Notes: generated by a model from the sequence alone, not told the origin. DNA of 64,000 bases from Shewanella yunxiaonensis (GCF_018223345.1 NZ_CP073587.1:1709001-1773000); one strand, 5' to 3'. Positions 8,638-19,028 are shown, counted from the first letter of the stretch. Numbers and translations are program-made.

Positions 8638-10117
8638 AGCTGCTTCGATACCCACCACTCGGGCCAAGTTTGTTGAGGGGAACATCCTCAGGCATATCCT
8701 CGTAATGAGTTCCACTGCGGCTATTGGCGTGTCAGCGCTGTTCTTAGTGGATCTGCTGGATATGTTTTTCCTCAGTATGCTTGGCGAGCAGGAGTTGGCT
8801 GCTGCCGTTGGCTACGCTGGGACAATTTCATTCTTTACCACGTCGATTGGTATCGGGCTCTCTATCGCCTTAGGAGCATTAGTCTCCAGAGCAATTGGTG
8901 CCCGCGAGATTGACAAAGCCAAGCGACTTCTGATTAATGCGGCGGCGGTGACATTGGTGATGTCGGCACTGACCGCGGCGATAGTCACCAGTTTTATCCC
9001 TGAATTACTCTCGTTGGTAGGGGCAAGCGGCCATACCGCAGAACTCGCCGCAAGTTATTTGTATATTTTGGTACCGTCGTTACCCATCATCTGTTTAGCC
9101 ATGGCATTTGGCGGCGCATTACGCGCGGTCGGCGATGCCAAACTCTCTATGTGGTCAACCCTGGCGGGCGGCGCTGTCAATGCGGCGCTAGATCCTCTGT
9201 TCATTTTTGTGTTGGGATTAAATATCGAAGGGGCGGCCTTTGCATCGGTACTGGCGCGCCTGACTGCGTTGGTTATTGCTGCCAGAGGCGTATTTGGCAA
9301 ACACCAGTTATGGGGCGGATTTGAATGGCACGCACTGCGACAGGATTTACCTGTTATCTTCGCCATTGCCGGGCCGGCGATGTTGACCAATGTGGCGACG
9401 CCGATCGGTAACGCATTCGTAACCCGAGCGGTGGCAGATTTTGGCGACAGTTTTGTGGCGGGATGGGCCGTCATAGGCCGCTTGATCCCGGTGACTTTTG
9501 GTATGATCTTCGCGCTCAGCGGGGCAATCGGTCCCATTGTGGGACAAAATTTTGGTGCCGGCGCCTATGAGCGTTTGCGCGAAAGTCTGACGCGGGCGCT
9601 GCAGTTTTGCTGTAGTTATGTGGTAATCATGTCCCTGATATTGCTGCTGCTGAAAGATTGGATTGTTTCCCTGTTCGCTATGGAAGGCCAGGCTGCCGAT
9701 CTTATCCGCTTTTTTTGCCAATACATGGCCGTATTTTTCTTGTTTAATGGCGCCTTATTTGTTGCGAATGCGTCGTTCAATAATCTCGGAAAAGCCAAAT
9801 ATTCGACCGTATTTAATATTGGCAAGGCGACACTTGGCACCATCCCTTTTGTTTGGTTGGGGGGGAGTTGGGGCGGTGTATACGGTGTGTTGATTGGTCA
9901 GGCTGTTGGCGCAGTGCTGTTTGGCGTCTTGGGGGTAATAACCGCCTACAAATTAGTGGCGAAAGTGACTGCAGCAGGTAGAAAACAACTGGGGACCATT
10001 TTAGACGAAGCTGGATTAGCGCCTGTCGCGGCAACCCCAATGTCTTCATCGCGTGTGCCAATGGCATTATTGGCAGAAGAAGCTGAAGTTGCCGCTGAGG
10101 AGCGGCGAAATGAATGA
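8630..10117 (+). CDS. MATE family multidrug/Na+ antiporter
   Basis: The 495-residue product has about twelve hydrophobic segments and the two-fold repeat of MATE exporters, with typical FLVDLLDMFFLSMLGEQELAA and GGALRAVGDAK sequences. MATE proteins expel cationic drugs or metabolites using Na+ or H+ gradients. The start is GTG at 8630, 8 bp inside the channel gene, with AGGA upstream, so translation is coupled to the channel. The last 45 or so residues form a hydrophilic, Glu-rich cytosolic tail. The substrate is unknown. Confidence 0.9.
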   Translation: MSKAASIPTTRAKFVEGNILRHILVMSSTAAIGVSALFLVDLLDMFFLSMLGEQELAAAVGYAGTISFFTTSIGIGLSIALGALVSRAIGAREIDKAKRLLINAAAVTLVMSALTAAIVTSFIPELLSLVGASGHTAELAASYLYILVPSLPIICLAMAFGGALRAVGDAKLSMWSTLAGGAVNAALDPLFIFVLGLNIEGAAFASVLARLTALVIAARGVFGKHQLWGGFEWHALRQDLPVIFAIAGPAMLTNVATPIGNAFVTRAVADFGDSFVAGWAVIGRLIPVTFGMIFALSGAIGPIVGQNFGAGAYERLRESLTRALQFCCSYVVIMSLILLLLKDWIVSLFAMEGQAADLIRFFCQYMAVFFLFNGALFVANASFNNLGKAKYSTVFNIGKATLGTIPFVWLGGSWGGVYGVLIGQAVGAVLFGVLGVITAYKLVAKVTAAGRKQLGTILDEAGLAPVAATPMSSSRVPMALLAEEAEVAAEERRNE

Positions 10118-10126
10118 GCAGATCGG

Positions 10127-11026
10127 TTAAGAGAACAGCTGATCTTCGAGCGTTCTGCCATTGAGCAACATACGATATTGTAGACGCTGCTGCTTAAGTA
10201 ACTGCAGTAGCTGAATGTCCAGTTCAGTCGCTTTTTCCGGTAAATATTGCAATACCAGAGTGTGTTTGCCGCTGAATTGGATGGCCTCTACTCCAGGTAA
10301 ATGCTGCAAATGAGCCTGAAGCGCTGACATATCGCACGGGTGCATCTGTAATGTCAGGTAAGCTTGTTGATCTGGCGCGCTAAGATCCACAGCTTGGCTG
10401 AGTTTACCGTGGTCCAGATATAACACTTTGCCACAGAGTTTTTCCAGTTCTTCCAGATTATGGGAACTGATTAGGAAGGTGATATCAGGTGATAGATCCG
10501 CGACCAGTTCCCGAATATTCCGGGCGTTGACTGGGTCTAGTCCTGCGGTAGGCTCGTCTAACAACACCAGTTTAGGGTTACCGATAAGCGCTTGTGCAAT
10601 GGCTGCACGTTTGCCCATGCCATGGCTTAAGGCTTTGGGCAGTGAATTAATGGCGTCACTTAACCCCACCAGCGCCAGAACGCGTAGCGCTTCTGCGTCG
10701 GCCGATTTACCAGAAAACCCATGTAACCGCGCATATAAAGCCAGTTGAGTTAATAAACTGAAATCTGGATCCAGTACTGCATCCTGAGTCAATGCTGCCA
10801 CTTTACCTAATAAGGTGGAACTACCGGGTTGTTCACCAAAAACACTAATCTTGCCACTGGAGGGCTTAATAAACCCAAGTAACAGGCTCATAAGTGTGGT
10901 TTTCCCCGCGCCGTTGGGACCAACCAGTGCAATAGGACTACCCGTCTCTAAGGTCAGATCAACATTATCCAGTGCGAGTTTATTACCGTAACGTTTACTC
11001 AGGCCACTACATCGCAACAGGTTCAT
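10127..11026 (-). CDS. ABC exporter ATP-binding protein
   Basis: From the ATG at 11026 the product has 299 residues. Walker A is GPNGAGKTT near residue 36. The signature loop is LSHGMGKR rather than LSGGQ, a substitution seen in ABC-2 exporters. Walker B is LVLLDEPTAGLDP. The C-terminal 80 residues after the ATPase core resemble the accessory domain of drug or gliding-type exporters. The ATG overlaps the permease stop (ATGA), so the two are coupled. The substrate is unknown. The gene ends 9 bp from the convergent MATE gene. Confidence 0.88.
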   Translation of the reverse strand: MNLLRCSGLSKRYGNKLALDNVDLTLETGSPIALVGPNGAGKTTLMSLLLGFIKPSSGKISVFGEQPGSSTLLGKVAALTQDAVLDPDFSLLTQLALYARLHGFSGKSADAEALRVLALVGLSDAINSLPKALSHGMGKRAAIAQALIGNPKLVLLDEPTAGLDPVNARNIRELVADLSPDITFLISSHNLEELEKLCGKVLYLDHGKLSQAVDLSAPDQQAYLTLQMHPCDMSALQAHLQHLPGVEAIQFSGKHTLVLQYLPEKATELDIQLLQLLKQQRLQYRMLLNGRTLEDQLFS

Positions 11027-11862
11027 AAATCGCTCCGCTTGATAATCAGTAAACCCAATGCCAGATATGCAACACATTGAATAACCGGTAATGGTGCACT
11101 GCTGCTGGCTGCCATTGGGCTTGCGGTGACTAAACCATCAGTTTGCATGCCCGGAACTAAATACTGCAGAAACCCTAAGGCGGGCATAGCGTAATCCAGT
11201 AGCGGAAGAACAATCGCTGACACCGTAAAAAACAGCACTGCATAGATGGTCGCTTGGCGGTTCGAGGTTGCTACCAGCGACAATACTGACATCAAGGCGG
11301 TATATGGCAGCAAAATAATCAACAAGTTGACAGAAACCCAGAACGCATCGGTCATGGAGTTCGCTGCAAGCGTCGGGTCACGTAAAGACGCCAGCACAAT
11401 GGTGGCAACGACTGTCAACAACACTAATAACAATTGGATGAGCATCATTCCGAGAAAACGTCCGAAGAACAATGCTTCACGGCTACAGTGCAGTGTTAGA
11501 AAGCGCAGTGTGCCCCGTTGACGATCTGCGGCAAATTGACCTGCCGCCAGTAAAATGCAGAACATAGGAAAGAGATAGAGCGATGCACTCCAATATACTG
11601 CCAGTTCTGGGACCGACCAGTTAAATAGCTGCGTTAAAATTTTGCTGTCAATTGAAGCGGCGAGATTGCGGATATTGGGATCGGTAATCCATTGTGCCGC
11701 GCTTTTTACTGGATAGGCCAGGATTAACAACCACAACAATGCAAACGTTAGCAGCGCCATCAGTCCGCGACGTTGTAACAGTAATCTTTGTAACTCAAAC
11801 ACTGCCAGCTGACGGGTATTATGCCATTGTCCTGGATGTGTATGTTGCGAGGTGCGCGCCAT
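11023..11862 (-). CDS. ABC-2 type permease
   Basis: The 279-residue protein has about six membrane segments, a long N-terminal cytosolic stretch and the CILLAAGQFAADRQRGTLRFL amphipathic segment typical of ABC-2 permeases (NosY/CcmB-like topology). It is the partner of the overlapping ATPase gene and should form an exporter with it. No substrate-binding or periplasmic protein lies nearby, so the cargo cannot be named. Confidence 0.85.
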   Translation of the reverse strand: MARTSQHTHPGQWHNTRQLAVFELQRLLLQRRGLMALLTFALLWLLILAYPVKSAAQWITDPNIRNLAASIDSKILTQLFNWSVPELAVYWSASLYLFPMFCILLAAGQFAADRQRGTLRFLTLHCSREALFFGRFLGMMLIQLLLVLLTVVATIVLASLRDPTLAANSMTDAFWVSVNLLIILLPYTALMSVLSLVATSNRQATIYAVLFFTVSAIVLPLLDYAMPALGFLQYLVPGMQTDGLVTASPMAASSSAPLPVIQCVAYLALGLLIIKRSDL

Positions 11863-11897
11863 GAGAACCCTTAAAATTAGGTTGGAAGCGAGTTGGC

Positions 11898-12524
11898 TCA
11901 GCTGATAGCTTGTTGCAGCTGTGCAACCAGTTGTTCGAGTGACGCGACTTGTTGTTCCAGTTGCCGCACCCGGAGCTCAAGTGGATCACCACTTGCCGCA
12001 CTGGTTACCGCTTGGGGTAAAGCTTCGACTGTATCACTGAACAGTTCGGTAAATCGTACTTCACGCTTACCAGCTTCCCGCGGCAGTTGCTGCAATAGCG
12101 ACTTGTCGAGTAACGATTGCAGATTAGCTTCAACTTCTTCGATATCCCGAAATTCATACAAGCGCTGAGCGCGAGCTCTTAGCTCGCCTGCGGTTTGCGG
12201 CCCTCGCAGCAACAGCAGACATACAATGGCAAGCTGTGATGCGGGAAATTGCAGTTCCGAAAATTCAGTATTACAAAAACGGTGGCGATATTTGCTGACT
12301 CTGCTGCCAAAACCACTTTCTTCGGTGATGAGTCGTTTTTGTTGCAAGCGCACCAATCCGTCCAATACCTCACTATCGGCGAGGTTCATCACCGGCTCTC
12401 TAGACGTTTTCTGGTTGCAGGCGAGTGTCAGTGCGTTCAGTGATAACGGGTACTGCTCTGGTGTGGTAATCTCTTTTTCCAATAAGCACCCAATAATACG
12501 CGCTTCAATACTATCCAACGTCAT
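11898..12524 (-). CDS. yceH: YceH family protein (DUF480)
   Basis: The 208-residue product starts [18 protein letters not shown] and carries the family's [18 protein letters not shown] motif, followed by two winged-helix repeats. The last 25 residues form a predicted coiled coil ([19 protein letters not shown]). The family is widespread and its role is not established; the double winged helix suggests nucleic-acid or protein binding. It lies 35 bp from its neighbours on each side and may share a transcript with the ABC genes. Confidence 0.9.
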   Translation of the reverse strand: MTLDSIEARIIGCLLEKEITTPEQYPLSLNALTLACNQKTSREPVMNLADSEVLDGLVRLQQKRLITEESGFGSRVSKYRHRFCNTEFSELQFPASQLAIVCLLLLRGPQTAGELRARAQRLYEFRDIEEVEANLQSLLDKSLLQQLPREAGKREVRFTELFSDTVEALPQAVTSAASGDPLELRVRQLEQQVASLEQLVAQLQQAIS

Positions 12525-12559
12525 TCGCTATCCTTGATTAATTGGCTAAGTGAAGAAAT

Positions 12560-13402
12560 TCAGACTGACCGAATACCGTCATCATCGATTGTTAGTTTGC
12601 CAGCCTTGAATAAACCACCGATCGATTTTTTAAAGGCCTTTTTGCTCATTCCCAGTTCAGCGTATATCACTTCGGGGGCAGTTTTATCACCAAATGGCAG
12701 ATATCCGCCAGCGGCTTCGAGTTTGCGCAGGATTACCTGTGCTTGTTTGTCGAGCTCTTGACGATCACCTTTTTGTAGCGTCAGATCCAGCTTGTTATCG
12801 GCGCGTACCCGTTTAATAAAACCTTTCAGCTTTTGGCCAAACCGTAATTTACGAAAGACTTCATTTTGATATATCACCCCCCAGTGGCGGTTATTCACTA
12901 TCGCCTTATAACCCAAATCTGAGGTTCCGGCGATAATCAGATCAACTTCCTGACCTTCTTTATATCGTGCCGGAGCTTGATCAATAAACTTATCCACTTT
13001 TGCAGAAGCGACAATCCGCTCATCAGCATGATTAAGATGCACATATACCAGATAACTGTGGCCTTCTTCCGCCGGTTTTCGTTGCTCGCCAAAAGGCAGT
13101 AACAGATCTTTATCTAGCCCCCAATCAAGGAAGGCACCATAGCGTCCGGTCGCGACTGTTTTGAGGTAGGCAAATTCTCCAACCTGCGCGAACGGGATTT
13201 GGGTGGTCGCAATCGGGGTGTCATCAGAGTCTAGGTAAAGAAATACTTCCAACTGGTCGTCGACTTGACAATCTTTAGGCACATATTTTCTCGGGAGCAG
13301 CACTTGGCCTAGCTCTCCTGCATTTAAATACACCCCAAAATCTACCTGCTTGATTACTTGTAGCGTGCAGCGCTTTCCTAACTCGGCCATGAATTTTGTC
13401 AT
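12560..13402 (-). CDS. CvfB/YitL-like S1 RNA-binding protein
   Basis: The 280-residue product consists of consecutive S1-like beta-barrel domains (the first from about residue 10, the second around FAYLKTVATGRYGAFLDWG) and a C-terminal winged helix ending KKSIGGLFKAGKLTIDDDGIRSV. This is the architecture of Staphylococcus CvfB and Bacillus YitL, RNA-binding proteins that affect virulence and gene expression in Firmicutes. Its target in this organism is unknown. ATG at 13402 is used; a second Met lies 4 codons in. Confidence 0.85.
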   Translation of the reverse strand: MTKFMAELGKRCTLQVIKQVDFGVYLNAGELGQVLLPRKYVPKDCQVDDQLEVFLYLDSDDTPIATTQIPFAQVGEFAYLKTVATGRYGAFLDWGLDKDLLLPFGEQRKPAEEGHSYLVYVHLNHADERIVASAKVDKFIDQAPARYKEGQEVDLIIAGTSDLGYKAIVNNRHWGVIYQNEVFRKLRFGQKLKGFIKRVRADNKLDLTLQKGDRQELDKQAQVILRKLEAAGGYLPFGDKTAPEVIYAELGMSKKAFKKSIGGLFKAGKLTIDDDGIRSV

Positions 13403-14062
13403 CTAGTTGGCAATAAACGGCAGAATTATACCGTAAGCCAGTGCATTGTGCGCGGATGTATCACTGCGTTGGCGAATTCGTCAGCAGATAATCGTTGGTA
13501 ACCCTCTGACGAACCGTCATATTTGGGTAATTGTTTGACGGTGAATAAACATGTAACATTATGAATTCAAATAGAAATTATAATCTGATTTAGTTGAACC
13601 ATCAGCCGTAAATTGTTACTGTGTTAAAAATCGAGCAAGAAACTGATATTCCTGCTTGCATTCTCATACGTAGCAGGGTTTAATTGCGCCGTTTTGCAGG
13701 TATGAACCATTCATGCATTTGCACAGCGTGGGTAGTTAGGTTTTATGGTTTATGAGTCATTAACCGTGACTTAGTGTTTCGACTAACACGGGGTTAAGAG
13801 GGTCTTTAGCTAATGCACAACCATTTACTTGCCGCATCTTTCCGGAAGGTGCCGGAGAACCTGTTTCCAATTAGCTTCAATTATGATGATTTGGGGCTGA
13901 AACACCTTACGCTTATCCGCATTAATTCTGGCCGTGAAGAGGCCAACAATCCCAACTGATTTCGTCGCTTAGTCTGCGACTGGATTTACCCGGCATTCCA
14001 CGGCGGAAGTGGCTGGGAAAGCTTATTTGTCTCATTAAACCCGTTGTGCTGGATTAGGTTAG
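13403..14062 (+). other. Long leader region before the polyamine operon
   Basis: This 660-bp stretch between the divergent cvfB-like gene and speE is unusually long for the window. It contains a possible promoter (TTGACG, 16 bp, CATTAT from about 13533). It also has a nested hairpin at about 13761-13796 (outer TAACC/GGTTA, inner GTGTT/AACAC), a 48-codon reading frame (13813-13959), and a hairpin GTCGC/GCGAC (13964-13980) just after that frame. Such an arrangement could be a regulated leader, but no T-tract terminator is seen. Confidence 0.4.
13813..13959 (+). CDS. Possible small leader ORF, 48 residues
   Basis: The frame begins with ATG at 13813, reads MHNHLLAASFRKVPENLFPI and ends with TGA at 13957-13959, about 100 bp before speE. 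AGAGGG lies about 11 bases upstream, which is weak support for translation. No family is recognised. A hairpin directly follows its stop codon, and its place before a polyamine operon invites comparison with polyamine-sensing leader peptides, but the sequence is unlike SpeFL. It may be a chance frame. Confidence 0.25.
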   Translation: MHNHLLAASFRKVPENLFPISFNYDDLGLKHLTLIRINSGREEANNPN

Positions 14063-14938
14063 ATGCAAGGGAAACAACAATATTTTGAAACACTGCATAC
14101 CGCTTATGGTCAATATTTTGAGATCGATAAAGTGCTGTATGAACAGAAAACACCACAGTGGCATCTGAGTATTTTTGAAAACCGTCAGATGGGACGGGTG
14201 ATGGCGCTTAATGGCGTGATTCAGACTACCGAACGAGATGAGTTTGTCTACCATGAGATGATGACCCATGTGCCAATACTGGCTCATGGCGATGCCAAAA
14301 AAGTGCTGATTATCGGTGGCGGTGATGGCGGGATGCTTCGGGAAGTAGTGAAGCATCACAGCCTGGAATCGATAACCATGGTCGAAATTGATGGCGATGT
14401 GGTGGAGATGTGCCGTCAATATTTACCGAAGCATTCTTCCGGGGCATTTGACGATCCGCGCGTGCAATTAATCATCGGTGATGGTTTGGCTTTTGTGCGG
14501 GATTGTCAGGAATTATTTGATGTGATTATTTCTGATTGCACTGATCCTGTGGGGCCGGGTGAAGTGTTGTTCAGTTCGGAATTTTATAAGAATTGTAAAC
14601 GCTGTCTTGCGGATAAAGGCATATTTGTCGCGCAAAACGGCGTGCCGTTCATGCAGTTAGCGGAAGTACAAAATACTGTGCGCCGCATGAGCGCATATGT
14701 GAAAGACTGTTGGTTCTATCAAGCCGCTGTGCCTACTTATGTCGGCGGCAATATGGCATTTGCCTGGGCCACAGATGATCAGGAAGCCCGTCAGTTACCG
14801 CTGGCGGTATTGCAGGAGCGTTTTCAACGGGCCGCGATCAGCACTCGTTATTACACCCCAGCACTACATCAGGCAAGTTTCGCCTTGCCTGCGTATGTTG
14901 AACAGGCGGTGGCGTCAGCAATGACGGTTGCCCGATAA
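14063..14938 (+). CDS. speE: Spermidine synthase
   Basis: At 291 residues this matches E. coli SpeE (288). Visible landmarks are [13 protein letters not shown], the AdoMet-type [11 protein letters not shown] loop, and [12 protein letters not shown] with the catalytic aspartate. The enzyme transfers an aminopropyl group from decarboxylated AdoMet to putrescine in the cytosol. It opens a three-gene set with speA and an AdoMet decarboxylase, with short gaps (26 and 9 bp). The relatively high similarity to the enteric enzyme makes the assignment firm; the acceptor could include agmatine. Confidence 0.95.
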   Translation: MQGKQQYFETLHTAYGQYFEIDKVLYEQKTPQWHLSIFENRQMGRVMALNGVIQTTERDEFVYHEMMTHVPILAHGDAKKVLIIGGGDGGMLREVVKHHSLESITMVEIDGDVVEMCRQYLPKHSSGAFDDPRVQLIIGDGLAFVRDCQELFDVIISDCTDPVGPGEVLFSSEFYKNCKRCLADKGIFVAQNGVPFMQLAEVQNTVRRMSAYVKDCWFYQAAVPTYVGGNMAFAWATDDQEARQLPLAVLQERFQRAAISTRYYTPALHQASFALPAYVEQAVASAMTVAR

Positions 14939-14964
14939 CCCATTTTTGTAAGGCTGATAATAGA

Positions 14965-16875
14965 ATGAGTGATTGGTCCATTGATGATGCTCGTAACGGT
15001 TATAACGTTGCGTACTGGAGCCAAGGTTTCTACGGTGTGAATGATCAGGGTGAAGTGACAGTTTCCCCTGATCCGGCAAGTGGCAACCGTATTAGTCTTA
15101 ATGAACTGGCGAAAGACATGGTCAAGGCGGGTGTAAGCCTGCCAGTACTGGTTCGTTTCCCGCAAATTCTCTGCCATCGGGTGGATAACCTGTGTCAGGC
15201 GTTCAATCAGGCTATTGAGCGTTACGAATATAGTGCTGACTACCTGTTGGTCTATCCGATTAAGGTGAATCAGCAACAGGCGGTGGTGGAAGAGATCCTC
15301 GCCAGTCAGGTGAGCAAAACTGTACCGCAACTTGGTCTAGAAGCGGGTAGTAAACCTGAGTTGATGGCGGTACTGGCAATGGCACAGAAGGCCAGTTCTG
15401 TGATTATTTGTAATGGATATAAAGACAAAGAATATATCCGGCTAGCATTGATTGGTGAAAAACTTGGCCACAAAGTTTACATCGTGCTAGAAAAGATGTC
15501 TGAGCTGAAAATTGTACTGCGGGAATCAAAAGAACTGGGCGTAAAGCCTCGTCTCGGGCTGCGTGCTCGTTTGGCATTTCAGGGCAAAGGCAAATGGCAG
15601 GCTAGTGGTGGCGAAAAATCTAAATTCGGCTTGTCCGCCGCACAGGTGCTGAAAGTTGTGGATGAGCTGCAACAAAATGAGATGCTCGATTCACTGCAGT
15701 TATTGCATTTCCATCTCGGTTCGCAGATCGCCAATATCCGTGATATTCGCCATGGTGTCGGTGAAGCCGCACGTTTTTACTGTGAATTAAGACAGTTAGG
15801 TTGTGGTATCAACTGCTTTGACGTCGGTGGCGGCCTGGCGGTGGATTATGACGGTACTCGTAGTCAGAGTAATAACTCCATGAACTACGGCTTAACCGAG
15901 TACGCAAACAATATTGTCAGTGCGCTTAACGATGTGTGCCAGGAATATGATCAGCCCGTACCGCGGATTATTTCTGAATCTGGTCGTTACTTAACTGCAC
16001 ACCATGCGGTGCTGATCTCCGACGTAATCGGTACAGAAGCTTACGTACCAGAAGAAATCGTTGAGCCAGAAGAAGATGCGCCGCAACTGTTGCTAAACAT
16101 GTGGCAATCCTGGTGTGAGATCAGCGAACGTGGCGATTCCCGAGCCTTAATCGAAATTTTCCACGATACACAGTCGGATTTGGCAGAGGCACATTCATTG
16201 TTTGCCCTGGGACAGCTGAGCCTTGAGCAGCGTGCCTGGGCGGAACAAACCAATCTGCGTGTTTGCTATGAGTTACAGGGAATGATGAGTGCTAAAAATC
16301 GCTATCATCGCCCGATTATTGATGAACTCAACGAGAAATTGGCCGACAAGTTCTTCGTTAACTTTTCTCTTTTCCAGTCATTGCCCGATGCTTGGGGGAT
16401 TGATCAGGTTTTCCCAGTCTTGCCGTTGAGTGGTTTAGACAAACAACCTGAACGTCGAGCCATTATGCTCGACATTACCTGTGACTCGGACGGGACAGTG
16501 GATCAGTATGTGGATGGACAGGGGATTGAAACTACGTTGCCTGTGCCTGCCTGGAGTGCTGAGAGTCCTTATCTGATCGGTTTCTTTTTGGTCGGCGCCT
16601 ATCAGGAGATCCTGGGCGACCTGCATAATCTGTTTGGTGACACCAATTCTGCGGTGGTGCGAGTTGATGAAAATGGTTTGCCAAATATTGAAACCGTTTT
16701 AGCCGGTGATACAGTAGCGGACGTATTACGCTACGTGAATTTGGATGCGGTTTCCTTTATGCGTACTTACGAAGAACTGGTAAATACCCATATCGACGAA
16801 GATGAGCGTGCTTCTATTTTGGAAGAACTACAGTTGGGGATTAAAGGGTATACCTATCTGGAAGATTTCTCATAA
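14965..16875 (+). CDS. speA: Biosynthetic arginine decarboxylase
   Basis: The 636-residue product has the PLP-binding [10 protein letters not shown] motif (Lys100), the [10 protein letters not shown] and [10 protein letters not shown] segments of fold-III decarboxylases, and a C-terminal acidic [14 protein letters not shown] region. E. coli SpeA has 658 residues. It decarboxylates arginine to agmatine, the first step of the arginine route to putrescine. Agmatinase (speB) is not in this window. It lies between speE and the AdoMet decarboxylase gene and is probably cotranscribed with both. Confidence 0.95.
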   Translation: MSDWSIDDARNGYNVAYWSQGFYGVNDQGEVTVSPDPASGNRISLNELAKDMVKAGVSLPVLVRFPQILCHRVDNLCQAFNQAIERYEYSADYLLVYPIKVNQQQAVVEEILASQVSKTVPQLGLEAGSKPELMAVLAMAQKASSVIICNGYKDKEYIRLALIGEKLGHKVYIVLEKMSELKIVLRESKELGVKPRLGLRARLAFQGKGKWQASGGEKSKFGLSAAQVLKVVDELQQNEMLDSLQLLHFHLGSQIANIRDIRHGVGEAARFYCELRQLGCGINCFDVGGGLAVDYDGTRSQSNNSMNYGLTEYANNIVSALNDVCQEYDQPVPRIISESGRYLTAHHAVLISDVIGTEAYVPEEIVEPEEDAPQLLLNMWQSWCEISERGDSRALIEIFHDTQSDLAEAHSLFALGQLSLEQRAWAEQTNLRVCYELQGMMSAKNRYHRPIIDELNEKLADKFFVNFSLFQSLPDAWGIDQVFPVLPLSGLDKQPERRAIMLDITCDSDGTVDQYVDGQGIETTLPVPAWSAESPYLIGFFLVGAYQEILGDLHNLFGDTNSAVVRVDENGLPNIETVLAGDTVADVLRYVNLDAVSFMRTYEELVNTHIDEDERASILEELQLGIKGYTYLEDFS

Positions 16876-16884
16876 GCAGGACGA

Positions 16885-17853
16885 ATGACAGCAGGCCTGA
16901 GTGCCTGCATCAGGTTAGCAAAGATGTTTTTTGAAGGTTCAGAAAAAAAAATCGAAGTCATAGTGACGCCAGCTACGCCTTCGCTGCGATCACTGGGCCG
17001 GCCGTTCTGGGAAGGAATGGTTGCTAAGGCTCATGCGGAAATTCTGTCATCAGTCAGTAATGATTATTGTGATGCGTATCTGTTGAGCGAATCCAGCCTG
17101 TTTGTTTGGGATAATCGATTTCTGATGTTAACTTGCGGCACCACAACTCTAGTGAATGCCGCAACACATTTTATTGATGAGCTTGGTGAACAAGCGATTG
17201 CTTTTGCCAGTTATCAACGTAAGAACGAATATCTGTCTCATCTGCAAGCCACCAGTTTTACAGATGATCTGCAGCTATTGCGTAAAAAAATATCGGGTAA
17301 AGCGTTTCGAATTGGCCATCTTGATTCTCATCACCATTATATTTTTTACACCGACAAACCCTATGAAGCCGACACCTCAGATATCACCAACGAACTGCTG
17401 ATGTATCATATTAGTGGTGATGCTGCAGATTACTTGCGTTCAGATAAACAAGATATTGCTGGTGTGCGGGCCACCTTGGCGTTAGCAGAGATGTTGCCTG
17501 GGTTCAGCTTTGACGATTTTCTGTTTGAACCGTTTGGCTACTCAGTTAACGGTATTCGTGGGCGTGAATATATCACTATTCATGTAACGCCTCAGGAAAA
17601 CAGCTCTTATGTGAGTTTTGAGACTAATTTGGATATGTCACAGCAACCACTGGATATTTTCGCCCGCTTATTGGGAACGCTTGATCCCGGTAGTTGGGAT
17701 GTCATCCATTTTAATGCACCTCATAGCAGTTGTGGTTTTCCGGCACATATCTGCCTCGGAAGTGCCAATATTCAGTTAGAACATGGTTATCAGTTGCACT
17801 TCAGCCATTATCAACAGCTATATCATGAAAAGCTGTTGCCAGAAGCCATCTAA
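16885..17853 (+). CDS. speD: S-adenosylmethionine decarboxylase proenzyme, eukaryotic type
   Basis: This is not the 264-residue E. coli SpeD family but the animal/plant type, 322 residues. [13 protein letters not shown] at the N-terminus mirrors the human [27 protein letters not shown] contains the self-cleavage site, between Glu69 and Ser70, where the serine becomes pyruvoyl. LTCGTTT supplies the catalytic cysteine (Cys84), and [17 protein letters not shown] supplies the processing histidine. The product, decarboxylated AdoMet, feeds SpeE two genes upstream. ATG at 16885 has AGGACG before it; ATG at 16924 is an alternative closer to the eukaryotic start. Transfer from a eukaryote or deep ancestry cannot be told apart here. 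Confidence 0.93.
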   Translation: MTAGLSACIRLAKMFFEGSEKKIEVIVTPATPSLRSLGRPFWEGMVAKAHAEILSSVSNDYCDAYLLSESSLFVWDNRFLMLTCGTTTLVNAATHFIDELGEQAIAFASYQRKNEYLSHLQATSFTDDLQLLRKKISGKAFRIGHLDSHHHYIFYTDKPYEADTSDITNELLMYHISGDAADYLRSDKQDIAGVRATLALAEMLPGFSFDDFLFEPFGYSVNGIRGREYITIHVTPQENSSYVSFETNLDMSQQPLDIFARLLGTLDPGSWDVIHFNAPHSSCGFPAHICLGSANIQLEHGYQLHFSHYQQLYHEKLLPEAI

Positions 17854-17864
17854 GGAGAATTTGC

Positions 17865-18503
17865 GTGTCTGATTTAAGCGATATCCGTCGTGAATACACA
17901 TTAGGTGGACTCCGCCGGGCTGATCTTGCTGCCGATCCGATGGTTCAGTTTGAATTGTGGATGCAGCAAGCCAAAGACGCCCAGTTAACGGATCCGACTG
18001 CGATGGTTGTTGCAACCGTTGATGAAAACGGTCAGCCGTTTCAACGAATTGTGCTATTGAAACGTTTTGATGAAAAAGGTTTTGTATTTTTTACCAACCT
18101 AGAAAGCCGTAAAGCTACGCAGATAGCGGGTAATGCCCACGTGAGTCTGTTATTTCCGTGGCATCCATTGGAGCGTCAGGTCGCAGTTACCGGCAACGCA
18201 GAACCATTGTCAGCCGCTGAAGTATTAAAGTATTTCCTGACGCGTCCGAAAGAAAGCCAGATTGCTGCGTGGGTTTCTCAACAATCCAGTAAAATTTCCG
18301 CCAGGCAGGCACTGGAGTCAAAGTTTGCTGAGATGAAAGCTAAATTTTCACGTGGAGAGGTACCACTGCCAAAGTTTTGGGGGGGATACCGCGTAACACC
18401 TTCCAGCGTGGAGTTTTGGCAAGGTGGTGAACACAGATTGCATGACCGCTTTTTATACACAAGAAATGGGCTAGGTTGGGATATTGATCGACTTGCACCA
18501 TAA
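17865..18503 (+). CDS. pdxH: Pyridoxamine 5'-phosphate oxidase
   Basis: The 212-residue product matches E. coli PdxH along its length: [37 protein letters not shown] with FMN-binding residues, [11 protein letters not shown], and the C-terminal [10 protein letters not shown] and WDIDRLAP. It oxidises pyridoxine or pyridoxamine phosphate to pyridoxal phosphate using FMN. The GTG start at 17865 follows TAAGGAG, directly after the AdoMetDC stop, so it is likely read through from the polyamine operon. PLP is the cofactor of SpeA, which gives a loose functional link. Confidence 0.95.
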   Translation: MSDLSDIRREYTLGGLRRADLAADPMVQFELWMQQAKDAQLTDPTAMVVATVDENGQPFQRIVLLKRFDEKGFVFFTNLESRKATQIAGNAHVSLLFPWHPLERQVAVTGNAEPLSAAEVLKYFLTRPKESQIAAWVSQQSSKISARQALESKFAEMKAKFSRGEVPLPKFWGGYRVTPSSVEFWQGGEHRLHDRFLYTRNGLGWDIDRLAP

Positions 18504-18665
18504 GCAAAACTACCAGTAAGGTTGTTGCAAAATGGTTATAATGAAGCGGAAATAACATTTAGCGCAAATTCTTAGCAGCTGACAGTTTCATAATCGGCTA
18601 GCTATGGTTAATCTTAGCGCTGCTAATAATAATTATACATCTGAGTAGCAACAGCAGGTAGTTCA

Positions 18666-19013
18666 ATGGTAACCGACAAAGAAGGCTATGCTCAGCTTAT
18701 TCAATACCTGACAGAACATCTTGGACTGTTTGAAAACGCCGGTAGCGGTGTTGATGGCAGCACAGTGATGGAACTGTTTGAAGATTTACTTGCTGCGCAA
18801 ATCATTGTGGTCTGTGGTCAAAATCCAGAGTTATCGTTCTCACAGCGTAATACCATCATTCGCGAAGTGGATGCCATTATGTATGATTTGGAAGAGATCC
18901 TTGCAGGTTGTGGGCGTCAGCAGGTAAATCGCGAACAAAGTTATTTCATTACAGAGTTTACCGGATTGGTTAAAAATCTGTTTGATCATGAGATTGCTCA
19001 ATTAGTCCGTTAA
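18666..19013 (+). CDS. DUF3802 family protein
   Basis: The 115-residue acidic, mostly helical protein starts MVTDKEGYAQLIQYLTEHLG and has no signal peptide or membrane segment. I recognise it as the small DUF3802 family known from Shewanella and vibrios; its function is unknown. AGGT precedes the ATG. The gene sits alone between pdxH and a convergent sensor kinase gene. Confidence 0.7.
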   Translation: MVTDKEGYAQLIQYLTEHLGLFENAGSGVDGSTVMELFEDLLAAQIIVVCGQNPELSFSQRNTIIREVDAIMYDLEEILAGCGRQQVNREQSYFITEFTGLVKNLFDHEIAQLVR

Positions 19014-19028
19014 GCATCCGGCTGGTGG

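Noticed and set aside
9055..9537. 160-codon frame antisense to the MATE gene
   Set aside because: It is a shadow of a well-supported coding gene. The Ala/Pro/Thr-rich composition is typical of reverse-frame reading.
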